Below the pieces are notes generated by a model that worked only from the letters and a program-made list of their open reading frames with translations, was not told the DNA's origin and searched no databases. A program made the position numbers and the translations under genes. Of a stretch of DNA of 64,000 nucleotides, positions 47,340 through 55,917 are shown piece by piece. The first letter of the stretch is position 1, and each line of letters starts with the position of its first letter. The stretch comes from CAVSSX01 sp963730735 (GTDB lineage Bacteria > Actinomycetota > Acidimicrobiia > Acidimicrobiales > RAAP-2), in assembly GCA_963730735.1 (NCBI GenBank), contig CAVSSX010000007.1:248001-312000 (forward strand), written 5' to 3'.

Positions 47340-49068
47340 CGGCGACGTGCTCGACCGAGGGCGCCGAACGGTAGTGGTTGGTGATCGGCATCCGGCGGTC
47401 CTTGCCGAAGGCCTTGGTCGTGATGCGCACGCCCGGCGGCATCTGGCGGCGCTTGTACTCGGCCCCGTCCACCAGCCGGACCACCCGGTCGACGACGGCC
47501 GGGGCGAACCCGGCCGCCACCAGTTCGGCCGCCGTGCGGTCCTGCTCGACGTAGGCCTCGAGCACCGGGTCGAGCTCGTCGTAGGGCGGGAGGGACTGGT
47601 CGTCGCGCTGGTCGGGCCGGAGCTCGGCCGACGGCGCCTTCTCCAAGATGGCGTCGGGGATGGGGGGGAGGTCGCCGCTGGCCACCGCCCGGGCGTTGCG
47701 GTAGCGGCAGAGGTCGTACACCAGGGTCTTGGGCACGTCCTTGATGACGGCGAAGCCGCCGGCCGAGTCGCCGTAGAGCGTCGAGTAGCCCGTCGCCATC
47801 TCGCTCTTGTTGCCCGTCGTGAGCACGATCCACCCGCGGGCGTTCGACGCCGCCATCAACAGCACGCCCCGCAGGCGCGACTGCAGGTTCTCGTCGGTGA
47901 GCCCCTCGGGCGCGCCCCCGAGCACCGGGTCGAGCAACTCGGTGAAGGCCACGTGGGCCGACTCGATCGGCACCACCGACAGGTCGATGCCCAGCCGACC
48001 GGCGAGGGCGTCGGCGTCGGTCCGGGACCCGTCGCTCGAGTACCGCGACGGCATGGCCAGGGCGTGCACCCGGGTGGGCCCGAGGGCGTCGACCGCCACC
48101 GTGGCCACCAGGGCCGAGTCGATCCCTCCCGACAGGCCGAGCACGGCGTCGGTGAAACCGTTCTTGGCCAAGTAGTCCCGGGTACCGAGCACCAACGCCT
48201 CGTAGATCTCGGCCTCGGCCGAGAGCACCTCGGGGAGGTTCGGAGCGAAGCGGTCACCCGCACCCCGACTCGTCGTCGACACCGGCACCAGGTCGAGGTC
48301 CACGGCCCGGCGCTCGGGGAGCTCGACGTCGGCCACCACCAGCTCGGTGGTGAACTGGGCCCCGGCTGCCCGCAGGACGCCGTCACGGTCGACCACCAGG
48401 CTGGCCCCGTCGAAGACCAGCTCGTCCTGGCCACCCACCTGGTTGACGTAGGCCACGGCGCAGCCGGCCTCGGCCACCCGGTCCCGCAGCATGGCCAGGC
48501 GCTCGGCCCGACGGCCCCGGGAGTAGGGCGAGGCGTTGAGGTTCACCACCAGGTCGGCCCCACCCCGGCCGAGGGCGGCCACCGGACCGTCGGCGAACCA
48601 GACGTCCTCGCAGATCGAGATGCCGACGGGCACCCCGGCGACCTCGTAGAGGACGTAGGGCTCGGTGCCCGGCGTGAACCACCGCTGCTCGTCGAAGACG
48701 CTGTAGTTGGGGAGACGACGTTTGCGGTAGACGCCGACCACGGCGCCGTCGGCGCACAGGGCGGCGGCGTTGGCCAGCACCGTCATCCCCGGGCCGGCGG
48801 TGACGACGTCGACGAAGCCCACCACCACGGCGCACCGACCGGTGGCCGCCGCCACCTGGTCCAGGGCGGCCAGGTTCTCGGTGACGAAGCCCGGCTTGAG
48901 CAGCAGGTCCTCGGGCGGATAGCCGGTGATGGCCAACTCCGGGAACACGCAGAGGTCGGCGCCGGCGGCCTCGGCCGAGGCCAGCGAGCCGAGGATCCGG
49001 TCGACGTTGCCGACCAGGTCGCCGACGACGGTGTCGAGCTGGGCGGCGGCCAGCCGCAGGCGGGGCAT
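47332..49068 (-). CDS. nadE: Glutamine-dependent NAD+ synthetase
   Basis: Makes NAD+ from nicotinate adenine dinucleotide using glutamine and ATP, the last step of the pathway that nadB and nadC begin elsewhere in the window. The 578-residue protein has an N-terminal nitrilase-type glutaminase (CVFPELAITGYPPEDLL, YRKRRLPNYSVFDE, catalytic Cys in ISICEDVW near 152) and a C-terminal PP-loop synthetase domain (LSGGIDSALVA near 311, TTGNKSEMATGY). The ATG has no ribosome site; TAGGCT ends six bases upstream. Confidence 0.96.
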   Translation of the reverse strand: MPRLRLAAAQLDTVVGDLVGNVDRILGSLASAEAAGADLCVFPELAITGYPPEDLLLKPGFVTENLAALDQVAAATGRCAVVVGFVDVVTAGPGMTVLANAAALCADGAVVGVYRKRRLPNYSVFDEQRWFTPGTEPYVLYEVAGVPVGISICEDVWFADGPVAALGRGGADLVVNLNASPYSRGRRAERLAMLRDRVAEAGCAVAYVNQVGGQDELVFDGASLVVDRDGVLRAAGAQFTTELVVADVELPERRAVDLDLVPVSTTSRGAGDRFAPNLPEVLSAEAEIYEALVLGTRDYLAKNGFTDAVLGLSGGIDSALVATVAVDALGPTRVHALAMPSRYSSDGSRTDADALAGRLGIDLSVVPIESAHVAFTELLDPVLGGAPEGLTDENLQSRLRGVLLMAASNARGWIVLTTGNKSEMATGYSTLYGDSAGGFAVIKDVPKTLVYDLCRYRNARAVASGDLPPIPDAILEKAPSAELRPDQRDDQSLPPYDELDPVLEAYVEQDRTAAELVAAGFAPAVVDRVVRLVDGAEYKRRQMPPGVRITTKAFGKDRRMPITNHYRSAPSVEHVAGD

Positions 49069-49074
49069 GACCAG

Positions 49075-49080
49075 AGCCTA
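49075..49080 (-). promoter_or_regulatory. -10 box TAGGCT, leaderless, of nadE
   Basis: TAGGCT on the minus strand ends six bases before the nadE ATG. Confidence 0.5.
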
Positions 49081-49107
49081 CCGGGGGCGACTGGCCAGCT
49101 CAGAGCC

Positions 49108-49935
49108 TCAGCCCGCCTCCCAGACGAAGCTCCCGACCAGGTCGGCGAAGGCCGACGGTTGCTCGACGTAGGGCAGGTGCGCCGTGCCCTCCATCACCAC
49201 CGTCCGCCCGGCCCCGACCGAGGCGGCCACGGCGGCCGAGCGGCGACGGATGACCGGGAGGTCGAGGTTGCCCCAGACGACGAGGGTCGGCACGACGATC
49301 TCGGCCAGCCGGGCCATCGCCGGGGGCGCCGGTCGCTCGGGCCCGGTCGGGGGTGCCCCGAGGGCCTCCCCGTTCATGTCCATGACCAGGGCCCGCACAC
49401 TCCCCCCGACCCGGCCCACCGGGCCCGAGGGCCCGTCGAGCCACAGCGCCGTCTCGTGGCGGTTGACGGCCTCGAGGTCCCGCGCCGCCCGGGCGGCGGC
49501 GATGAGGTCGGTGAGCCGGGTGACCGCCGCCGTCGACTCGTCCGGATCGACCTCGCCCGAGATCGTCGGCGCCACCAGGACCAGGCCGGCGACCCGGTCC
49601 GGATGCGCCAGGGCGGCGTCGACGGCGATCCGGCCGCCCTCGGAGCTCCCGACCAACCACACCGTCGGAAGACCCAGCCCGTCGAGCACCGACACCAGGT
49701 CGGTGACATGGCTGAAGGGCTCGGGCTGCCACGTGCTCTCGCCAAAACCCCGACGGTCGTAGGCGACGGCGTCGAAGGTCCCCGACAGTGCGGTGGTGGC
49801 CCCGGTCCAGCTCCGGCGGTCGGCCATGCCGGCGTGGAGGAAGACCAGGGCCGGGCGATGCCCCGCCCCGACGCGCTCGCCGACCAGGCGGGCGCTGCCC
49901 GAGGCCGTCTCGAATCGATCCCGTACCAGGCTCAC
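49108..49935 (-). CDS. Alpha/beta hydrolase
   Basis: The 275-residue protein shows the oxyanion strand VFLHAGMADRRSW, YDRRGFGEST, the nucleophile elbow VGSSEGGR, an acid in WGNLDLPV and the catalytic His in GTAHLPYVEQP. This is a typical esterase/hydrolase of the BioH/EstV type with an unknown substrate. GTG at 49935 (VSLVRDRFETAS) was chosen; a longer reading adds low-complexity residues overlapping the glnA promoter. It lies upstream of nadE on the same strand but has no clear link with it. Confidence 0.87.
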   Translation of the reverse strand: MSLVRDRFETASGSARLVGERVGAGHRPALVFLHAGMADRRSWTGATTALSGTFDAVAYDRRGFGESTWQPEPFSHVTDLVSVLDGLGLPTVWLVGSSEGGRIAVDAALAHPDRVAGLVLVAPTISGEVDPDESTAAVTRLTDLIAAARAARDLEAVNRHETALWLDGPSGPVGRVGGSVRALVMDMNGEALGAPPTGPERPAPPAMARLAEIVVPTLVVWGNLDLPVIRRRSAAVAASVGAGRTVVMEGTAHLPYVEQPSAFADLVGSFVWEAG

Positions 49936-50057
49936 ACGCCCGGTCCTTGTGCATGGTCTGCCACGTCGCGCCCTTGCTCTTGCGGTCAGACCAGGCGAGT
50001 CGCCCGCCGCACGAAGTGATCCCCCCGCTGAGTGTGATGCCGCGCCGTTTCGCCGCT

Positions 50058-50093
50058 GTTGCCCGTCGATGAACGGTCCGTAAATTCGGCAAC
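50058..50093 (+). promoter_or_regulatory. glnA promoter inside an inverted repeat
   Basis: TTGCCC (50059-50064), 16 bases, TAAATT (50081-50086) form a plausible promoter 66 bases before the glnA ATG. The inverted repeat GTTGCC (50058-50063) / GGCAAC (50088-50093) brackets it and could bind a nitrogen regulator. The rest of the 223-base gap 49936-50158 shows nothing else. Confidence 0.45.
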
Positions 50094-50158
50094 CCCCCTG
50101 CTCCCCCGCCCACCGCCGGCGGCCGAATGGGCGCCCACGGTCGGGAACCTGCGACACT

Positions 50159-51502
50159 ATGGCCGTGCAGAGCCAGCGGGACTACGTACTGCGGACGGTC
50201 GAGGAGCGGGGCATCCGGTTCGTCCAGCTGTGGTTCACCGACGTGCTCGGTACGCCCAAGGGGTTCAACATCACCCCGGCCGAGCTCGAGAACTCGCTCG
50301 ACGAGGGCATGACCTTCGACGGCTCGGCCATCGACGGGTTCAGCCGGGTCCAGGAGGCCGACGTGCTGGCCCGGCCGGACCCCAAGACGTTCCAGCTCCT
50401 GCCGTGGCACCACGAGCCGGGGGACACCGTGGCCCGGGTGTTCTGCGACTTGTTCAACCTGGACGGCACGCCGTACGACGGTGATTCGCGCCACGCCCTG
50501 CGGCGCACCCTGGAGCGGGCCTACGCCTCGGGGTACACCTTCTTCGCCGCGCCCGAGATCGAGTACTTCTACTTCGCCGACGGCGACCCCTCCCACCCCC
50601 CGACGGCGCTCGACTCGGGCTCCTACTTCGACCTCACGGTGGCCGACCTGGCCAGCGTGCTCCGCCGGCGGTCGGTGCTGATGCTCGAGGAGATGGGCAT
50701 CCCGGTCGAGCACGCCCAGCACGAGGACGCGGCCAGCCAGCACGAGATCGACCTGCGCTACACCGACGCCCTGACCATGGCCGACACGGTCATGACCGTC
50801 CGGATGGTGCTGAAGGAGATCGCCCGGGAGGAGGGCGTCTACGCCAGCTTCATGCCCAAGCCGCTGGCCGGGGTGCAGGGGTCGGGCATGCACACCCACG
50901 TCTCGTTGTGGCAGGGCGAGCGCAACGCCTTCGTCGACCTCGACGACCCCTACGGACTCTCGACGGTCGCCCGGAAGTTCATCGCCGGCCTGCTGTTCCA
51001 CGCCCAGGAGATCACCGCCGTCACCAACCAGTGGGTCAACTCCTACAAACGCCTGGTCTCGGGCTACGAAGCGCCGGTGCACGTGGCCTGGGCCCGCAAC
51101 AACCGCTCGGCCCTGGTCCGGGTGCCGGTGGTGAAGCAGGGCAAGTTCGAATCCACCCGCCTCGAGTACCGGGCCCCCGACAGCGCCTGCAACCCGTACC
51201 TGACGTTCGCCGTCGTGCTGGCCGCCGGCCTGCGGGGCATCGAGCAGGACTACGAACTGCCGCCCGAGGCCGACGCCAACCTCTTCAGCCTCAGCGCCCG
51301 CGAGCTGCAGGAGAAGGGCATCGCCTCGCTGCCCACCAGCCTGAACGACGCCGTGGACGTGATGGAGCGGTCCGAGCTGCTGCGGGAGACCCTGGGCGAG
51401 CACGTCTTCGAATGGTTCATCCGGAACAAGCGTGAGGAGTGGGCGGCCTACAAGGCCCACGTGACCCAGTTCGAGCTGGACCGCTACCTCCCGCAGTTGT
51501 GA
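50159..51502 (+). CDS. glnA: Glutamine synthetase type I (GlnA2-like, alpha subtype)
   Basis: Makes glutamine from glutamate and ammonia with ATP. The 447-residue protein has the N-terminal FDGSAIDGFSRVQEAD loop, the metal ligands of PEIEYFYF, GSGMHTHVSLW, ARNNRSALVRVPV and LEYRAPDSACNPYL. It lacks the roughly 25-residue insertion and the adenylylation Tyr loop of the beta subtype, so it should not be controlled by GlnE. Conserved Arg in GFSRVQEAD matches the feedback Arg of the Bacillus enzyme. A response-regulator-like gene follows after 68 bases. Confidence 0.95.
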   Translation: MAVQSQRDYVLRTVEERGIRFVQLWFTDVLGTPKGFNITPAELENSLDEGMTFDGSAIDGFSRVQEADVLARPDPKTFQLLPWHHEPGDTVARVFCDLFNLDGTPYDGDSRHALRRTLERAYASGYTFFAAPEIEYFYFADGDPSHPPTALDSGSYFDLTVADLASVLRRRSVLMLEEMGIPVEHAQHEDAASQHEIDLRYTDALTMADTVMTVRMVLKEIAREEGVYASFMPKPLAGVQGSGMHTHVSLWQGERNAFVDLDDPYGLSTVARKFIAGLLFHAQEITAVTNQWVNSYKRLVSGYEAPVHVAWARNNRSALVRVPVVKQGKFESTRLEYRAPDSACNPYLTFAVVLAAGLRGIEQDYELPPEADANLFSLSARELQEKGIASLPTSLNDAVDVMERSELLRETLGEHVFEWFIRNKREEWAAYKAHVTQFELDRYLPQL

Positions 51503-51570
51503 GCCGTTCGAGGGGGGGCGCCACCCGAACCCGCTCGGGCCCCGACCCCCGCTGAGCCAAACGATCGACC

Positions 51571-52287
51571 ATGGACCCACTGCTCTGCTACCCCGACCAG
51601 TTGCCACCCGAGGTGGGGCTCGCCCTGCGCCAGGGCGGCTACACCTGCCACTTCGTCGACCGGATCGACCAGGCGGACGCCGACGAGGCGTCGGCGACCG
51701 AAGAAGGGTGGCGGGGGGCGGTGGTCTCGGCGGTCGACGACCTCACCGGGGCGGTGGCCTTCTGCCGCCACGTGCGGCGACGCGAGGTGCCGCTCTCGCC
51801 GCTGGTCATCGTGGTGGCCCAGGACCAGATCCCCGACCTCCAGCTCCGCGACGACCTCTTCGACGACTTCTGCGTCATCCCGGTCCGGGGGCCCGAACTG
51901 CTGGCCCGCCTCGAGCACCTCTTCTGGCGGGCCGGCCTGGGCCTGCGACCCGACGTCATCGAGTACGGGCCGCTGCAGCTCAACTTGGAGACCTACCAGG
52001 CGGCGGTATCGGGCAAGGTGCTCGACCTGACCTACATGGAGTACGAGCTCCTGCGGTTCCTGGCCGCCCACCCGGCCAAGGTGTTCACCCGCGAGACCCT
52101 GCTCTCCCGGGTCTGGGGCTACGAGTACTACGGCGGGGCCCGCACGGTCGACGTCCACGTCCGGCGACTCCGGGCCAAGCTCGGCGAGGAGCATGCCCAC
52201 CTCATCCAGACGGTGCGCTCGGTGGGCTACCGGTTCGGACAGGTCGGCTGGCTCCCGATGGGCGGGGCGCGGACGGCCGACGGCTGA
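51571..52287 (+). CDS. Atypical OmpR-family regulator beside glnA
   Basis: The 238-residue protein has a C-terminal winged helix (about 135-228: LDLTYMEYELLRFLAAHP, VFTRETLLSRVWGYEYYGG, RTVDVHVRRLRAKLG) and an N-terminal receiver-like domain whose acidic pocket is absent. The phospho-Asp position after strand 3 (GAVVSAVDD) seems to be Ser. It is therefore probably not phosphorylated, like the orphan nitrogen regulator GlnR. Its position next to glnA suggests control of nitrogen genes, by inference. No sensor kinase adjoins it. Confidence 0.82.
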   Translation: MDPLLCYPDQLPPEVGLALRQGGYTCHFVDRIDQADADEASATEEGWRGAVVSAVDDLTGAVAFCRHVRRREVPLSPLVIVVAQDQIPDLQLRDDLFDDFCVIPVRGPELLARLEHLFWRAGLGLRPDVIEYGPLQLNLETYQAAVSGKVLDLTYMEYELLRFLAAHPAKVFTRETLLSRVWGYEYYGGARTVDVHVRRLRAKLGEEHAHLIQTVRSVGYRFGQVGWLPMGGARTADG

Positions 52288-52301
52288 CGCCGGCCGGGAG
52301 C

Positions 52302-53726
52302 TCAGCTCGTTGGCTGGTCGGCCCACCACGCCAGGAGCCGGCGGGTGGCCTCCTCCTCACCCAGCGGGCCCTCGTCGAGTCGGAGCTCCAACAAGAAGCC
52401 GAGGGCCCGGCCGACCACCGGGCCGGCCGGCACCCCGAGCAACGCCATGACCTGCGTCCCGTCGAGGTCGGGCCGTAGGGCGTCGAGCGACTCGCGCTGA
52501 CGCAGGTCGGCGATGCGGTGCTCGAGCTCGTCCATCCGACGACCGAGGGCCCGGGCCTTGGCGGCGTTGCGGGTGGTGCAGTCGCAGCGGGTGAGCTCGT
52601 TCAACAGGTCGAGCAGGTCGCCGGCGTCCCGCACGTACCGACGGACGGCCTTGTCGGTCCACCCCAGTCGGTAGGTGTGGAAGCGCAGATGGAGCTCGAC
52701 CAGCCGAGTGACGGTGTCGACGTCCTCGTTCGGGTACTTGAGGGCCGTCATGCGCTCCCGGGTCATGCGGGCACCGACCACCTCGTGGTGGTGGAAGGTC
52801 ACCCCGCCCGAGGCGAAGGCCCGGGTCCGGGGCTTGCCCACGTCGTGGAAGAGCGCCGCCAGGCGCAGCAGGCGGTTGGGTGACGTCTTGTCGACCACGG
52901 CCAGCGTGTGGGCAAGCACGTCCTTGTGCCGGTGGATGGGATCCTGCTCGAGGGCCAGGCCGGGCAGCTCGGGCAGGAACTCCTGGGCCAGGCCGGTGTC
53001 GACCACGAACCACAGCCCGATCGACGGCTGGTCGACCACGACCAGCTTGTCGAGCTCACCCCGGATGCGCTCGGCGGAGACGATGGACAGTCGACCGTGG
53101 CCGTTGCGCACCGCCTGGACCAGGTCCTCGTCCGGCGTCAGGCCGTGTTGGGCCACGAACCGGGCCGCCCGCAACATGCGCAGGGGATCGTCGTCGAAGG
53201 CCACGTCGGGATCGAGCGGCGTGCGCAGCCGACCCTCGGCCAGATCGGCCAGCCCGCCGAACGGGTCCACCAGTTGGAGGTCGGGCAGGCGCAGGGCCAT
53301 GGCGTTGACCGTGAAGTCGCGCCGGGACAGGTCGACCTCGATGTCGTCGCCGAAGGTCACCTCGGGCTTGCGGGACTCGGGCCGGTAGGTCTCGGCCCGG
53401 TGGGTCGTGATCTCGTAGACGTGGTCGCCCCGGCGACAGCCGATCGTCCCGTAGTGCTTCCCCTGGGTCCACACGGCGTCGGCCCAGCCGGCCACGATGG
53501 CCTCGATGTCATCGGGACGGGCGTCGGTGGTCAGGTCGAAATCGCCCTCCCACGCCGGCCCGGCGCCGCTGCGCTCGACGAAGGCGTCCCGGACTGAGCC
53601 ACCGACCAGGTAGAGCGAACGTCCGGCCTGGCCGAACCGGTCGGCCAGTTCGGCCGTGCCCGCGACCAGGGGCCGGAACCGCTCGGGGATGGTGCCGTGC
53701 TGCACCGGACCAAAGTAGTGCGCCAC
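52302..53726 (-). CDS. cca: tRNA CCA-nucleotidyltransferase with HD domain
   Basis: Adds or repairs the 3' CCA of tRNAs. The 474-residue protein has the nucleotidyltransferase motif LVGGSVRD (40-47), the metal aspartates in GDFDLTTDA (61-69), RRDFTVNAMA and DDPLRMLRAARF, then an HD phosphohydrolase domain (HRHKDVLAHTL, LAALFHDVGKP). GTG start. It matches mycobacterial PcnA (Rv3907c), which also lies divergent from the murJ cluster. Its stop is 14 bases from the response-regulator stop. Confidence 0.95.
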   Translation of the reverse strand: MAHYFGPVQHGTIPERFRPLVAGTAELADRFGQAGRSLYLVGGSVRDAFVERSGAGPAWEGDFDLTTDARPDDIEAIVAGWADAVWTQGKHYGTIGCRRGDHVYEITTHRAETYRPESRKPEVTFGDDIEVDLSRRDFTVNAMALRLPDLQLVDPFGGLADLAEGRLRTPLDPDVAFDDDPLRMLRAARFVAQHGLTPDEDLVQAVRNGHGRLSIVSAERIRGELDKLVVVDQPSIGLWFVVDTGLAQEFLPELPGLALEQDPIHRHKDVLAHTLAVVDKTSPNRLLRLAALFHDVGKPRTRAFASGGVTFHHHEVVGARMTRERMTALKYPNEDVDTVTRLVELHLRFHTYRLGWTDKAVRRYVRDAGDLLDLLNELTRCDCTTRNAAKARALGRRMDELEHRIADLRQRESLDALRPDLDGTQVMALLGVPAGPVVGRALGFLLELRLDEGPLGEEEATRRLLAWWADQPTS

Positions 53727-53747
53727 GGTCGCGGGGTCGTCACCGGT

Positions 53748-53753
53748 TAACGT
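53748..53753 (+). promoter_or_regulatory. -10 box TAACGT, leaderless
   Basis: TAACGT ends six bases before the GTG of the DUF6049-like gene, in the 33-base gap shared with cca. Confidence 0.5.
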
Positions 53754-53759
53754 TGCCCG

Positions 53760-55910
53760 GTGTCGATGCGGTCCCCTCGGCCCGCCGCGCCGGCGGTACT
53801 CGCCCTGTGTTGTCTGGTCCCGTGCCTCTTCGGCCTGGTCGGTCGAGCCGCACCGGCCGGCGCCGCACCCGCCGCCGCCACCACCACCACGTTGTCCCTG
53901 CTCGACCAGTCGCCCTGGGTCGAGCCGAGCGATTCGGGCCCGGGCACGTTCGACCTCAGCCTCTCGGCGGTCGGACCCGAGGCGGTCGGGGCCGACGTCT
54001 CGGTGACGGTCTACAACCGGCTGCGCTCACGCTCGACCTTCCAGGGCACGCTGAGCTGGACGCCGGCCGAGTTGGCCAGCCAAGTCAAGGTGCTCGACGC
54101 GGCGCAGACGGTGCCCTTGTCGTCCCTGGCCAGCGACGGGCCGGACCGCTACGGGCTGCCGATCACCGTGGTGCCGTCGGCCTCGACGGCGGCCAACGGC
54201 TCGGGCGCGCTGGTGGCCGATCTGCAGTGTTCTTCGGTCTCGGCCACCTGCGACGGCGTGTACCCGGTCGAGGTGTCGTTGGTGCGGCCCTCCGGCGGCG
54301 CCACCCTGGACCACTTCACCACCTACCTGACCTACACCGGCGGGACCAGTCCCGAGCGGCTCCGGTTCGCCTGGGTGGTCCCGGTGTCGACGCCGGTGGT
54401 GATCCACCCGGGCACCCACGCCCCCGGTGACGCCGTCGCCGGGCCCACCCGCTCCCAGGTCCAGGCCCTCTCGAGCCTGGTCGACTCCGTCCAACACGCC
54501 CCGAGCGTCCCGGTGACCATCGCCGCCCTGCCCCAGACGGTGGCCGGGCTGGCGGCGTCGGGCGCCACCGGCCGCCAGGCGGTGGCCCAGCTCTCGGACA
54601 TGTCCAACGGCTCGGGCAGCCGGCAGTTCCTGCCCGAGACCTACGTGTCGGTCGACGCCGGGGCGATGGCCGCGGCCGGCCTGACCGGCGAGCTCACCGC
54701 CCAGATCGACAAGGGGAGCGGCGTCCTGCGCACGGCCCGCATCACCGTCCCGGTGGCCGACGAGGGCCCCAGTACGTGGGTGGCCACCGGGACGGTCGGG
54801 ACGGCGCTCGGGGCCGGCCTCAGCTACGTCGGCGCCCTGACGGCGCCGGGGGCCACCACCACCGGGGGGGCCAGCCACCTGGTCCTACCCGACACGTCCC
54901 TCGCCCCGTCCAGCTCGGGCTCGGGCACCTGGTCCTCGCCGTTCCAACTGACGCTCGGCCACACCACCGTGACCGCCGCCGCCTCCGACGGTGAGCTGGC
55001 GGCCCACTTCACCGCCAAGCCCCACGACCCGGCGCTGGCGGCCAACCAGCTCCTGGCCGACCTGGCCCTGATCCACTTCGAGGCACCCAACGCCGACGAT
55101 GCGCGCGGCGTCGTCGCCGTGCCGCCCACCGGCTGGGTGCCCAGCGCCGCCTTCGACAACGAGCTGCTGGACGGGCTCGAGGACAACCCGGTCGTCCAGC
55201 CGGTGACCCTCGACGGGCTCTTCACCAGCGTCGCCGTCGGGGCCAACGGCGCGGCCACCGAGCGGAAGCTGGCCAGTTCGGGCACGGGTCCGGTGGTACC
55301 CCGACCCCTGGCCCGCCAGATCGCCTCGGCCCGACTGCGCACCACCTCGTTCGACAGCGCCGTGCAGGGGGCGCCCGACCTGCTGAGCCAACTCGACAGC
55401 CTGCTGCTCGCCTCGGAGTCCAACACGCTGTCGTCGGCCGGCCAGACGCGAGGGGTCCAGGCCTTCGAACGATCCCTCGGAGGTCAGCTCGACCAGATCC
55501 GGTTGGCCACCGAGGGCGCCATCACCTTCACCTCGAACTCGGCCTCCATCCCGATCACCATCGTGTCGTCGGCCCCCTACACGGTACGGGGCGTCCTCAC
55601 CCTGGCCAGCGCCAAGTTCACCTTCCCCCAGAACCACAACCGCCAGACGGTCAGCCGGGCGATGATCATCGACCGCAACACCAACCCGGTCCGGATCCCC
55701 GCCCATGCCCGGACGCCCGGCGATCTCCCGGTCGACGTGGTCCTGCACGCGCCCGAGGGCACCTTGGTGATCACCCACGGCCAGCTCACGGTGCACTCGA
55801 CCACGGCGTCGATCGCCGGCGTGGTCCTCACCCTGATCGCCCTGGCCGTCCTGTTGGCATGGTGGGCCCGCACCTGGCGACGCGGCCGGGCTCAGCGGCG
55901 GGCAGGGTAG
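53760..55910 (+). CDS. Exported membrane-anchored protein, DUF6049/Rv3909-like
   Basis: The 716-residue protein has an N-terminal signal sequence (AVLALCCLVPCLFGLVG), a long beta-rich extracellular part and a C-terminal membrane helix (IAGVVLTLIALAVLLAWWA) followed by Arg-rich cytosolic residues. The order cca, this gene, murJ equals the mycobacterial order around Rv3909 and murJ (Rv3910), so a role in cell-wall assembly with MurJ is likely by context. No enzyme motif is seen. GTG start; murJ begins seven bases after the stop. Confidence 0.8.
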   Translation: MSMRSPRPAAPAVLALCCLVPCLFGLVGRAAPAGAAPAAATTTTLSLLDQSPWVEPSDSGPGTFDLSLSAVGPEAVGADVSVTVYNRLRSRSTFQGTLSWTPAELASQVKVLDAAQTVPLSSLASDGPDRYGLPITVVPSASTAANGSGALVADLQCSSVSATCDGVYPVEVSLVRPSGGATLDHFTTYLTYTGGTSPERLRFAWVVPVSTPVVIHPGTHAPGDAVAGPTRSQVQALSSLVDSVQHAPSVPVTIAALPQTVAGLAASGATGRQAVAQLSDMSNGSGSRQFLPETYVSVDAGAMAAAGLTGELTAQIDKGSGVLRTARITVPVADEGPSTWVATGTVGTALGAGLSYVGALTAPGATTTGGASHLVLPDTSLAPSSSGSGTWSSPFQLTLGHTTVTAAASDGELAAHFTAKPHDPALAANQLLADLALIHFEAPNADDARGVVAVPPTGWVPSAAFDNELLDGLEDNPVVQPVTLDGLFTSVAVGANGAATERKLASSGTGPVVPRPLARQIASARLRTTSFDSAVQGAPDLLSQLDSLLLASESNTLSSAGQTRGVQAFERSLGGQLDQIRLATEGAITFTSNSASIPITIVSSAPYTVRGVLTLASAKFTFPQNHNRQTVSRAMIIDRNTNPVRIPAHARTPGDLPVDVVLHAPEGTLVITHGQLTVHSTTASIAGVVLTLIALAVLLAWWARTWRRGRAQRRAG

Positions 55911-55917
55911 GGGGACC

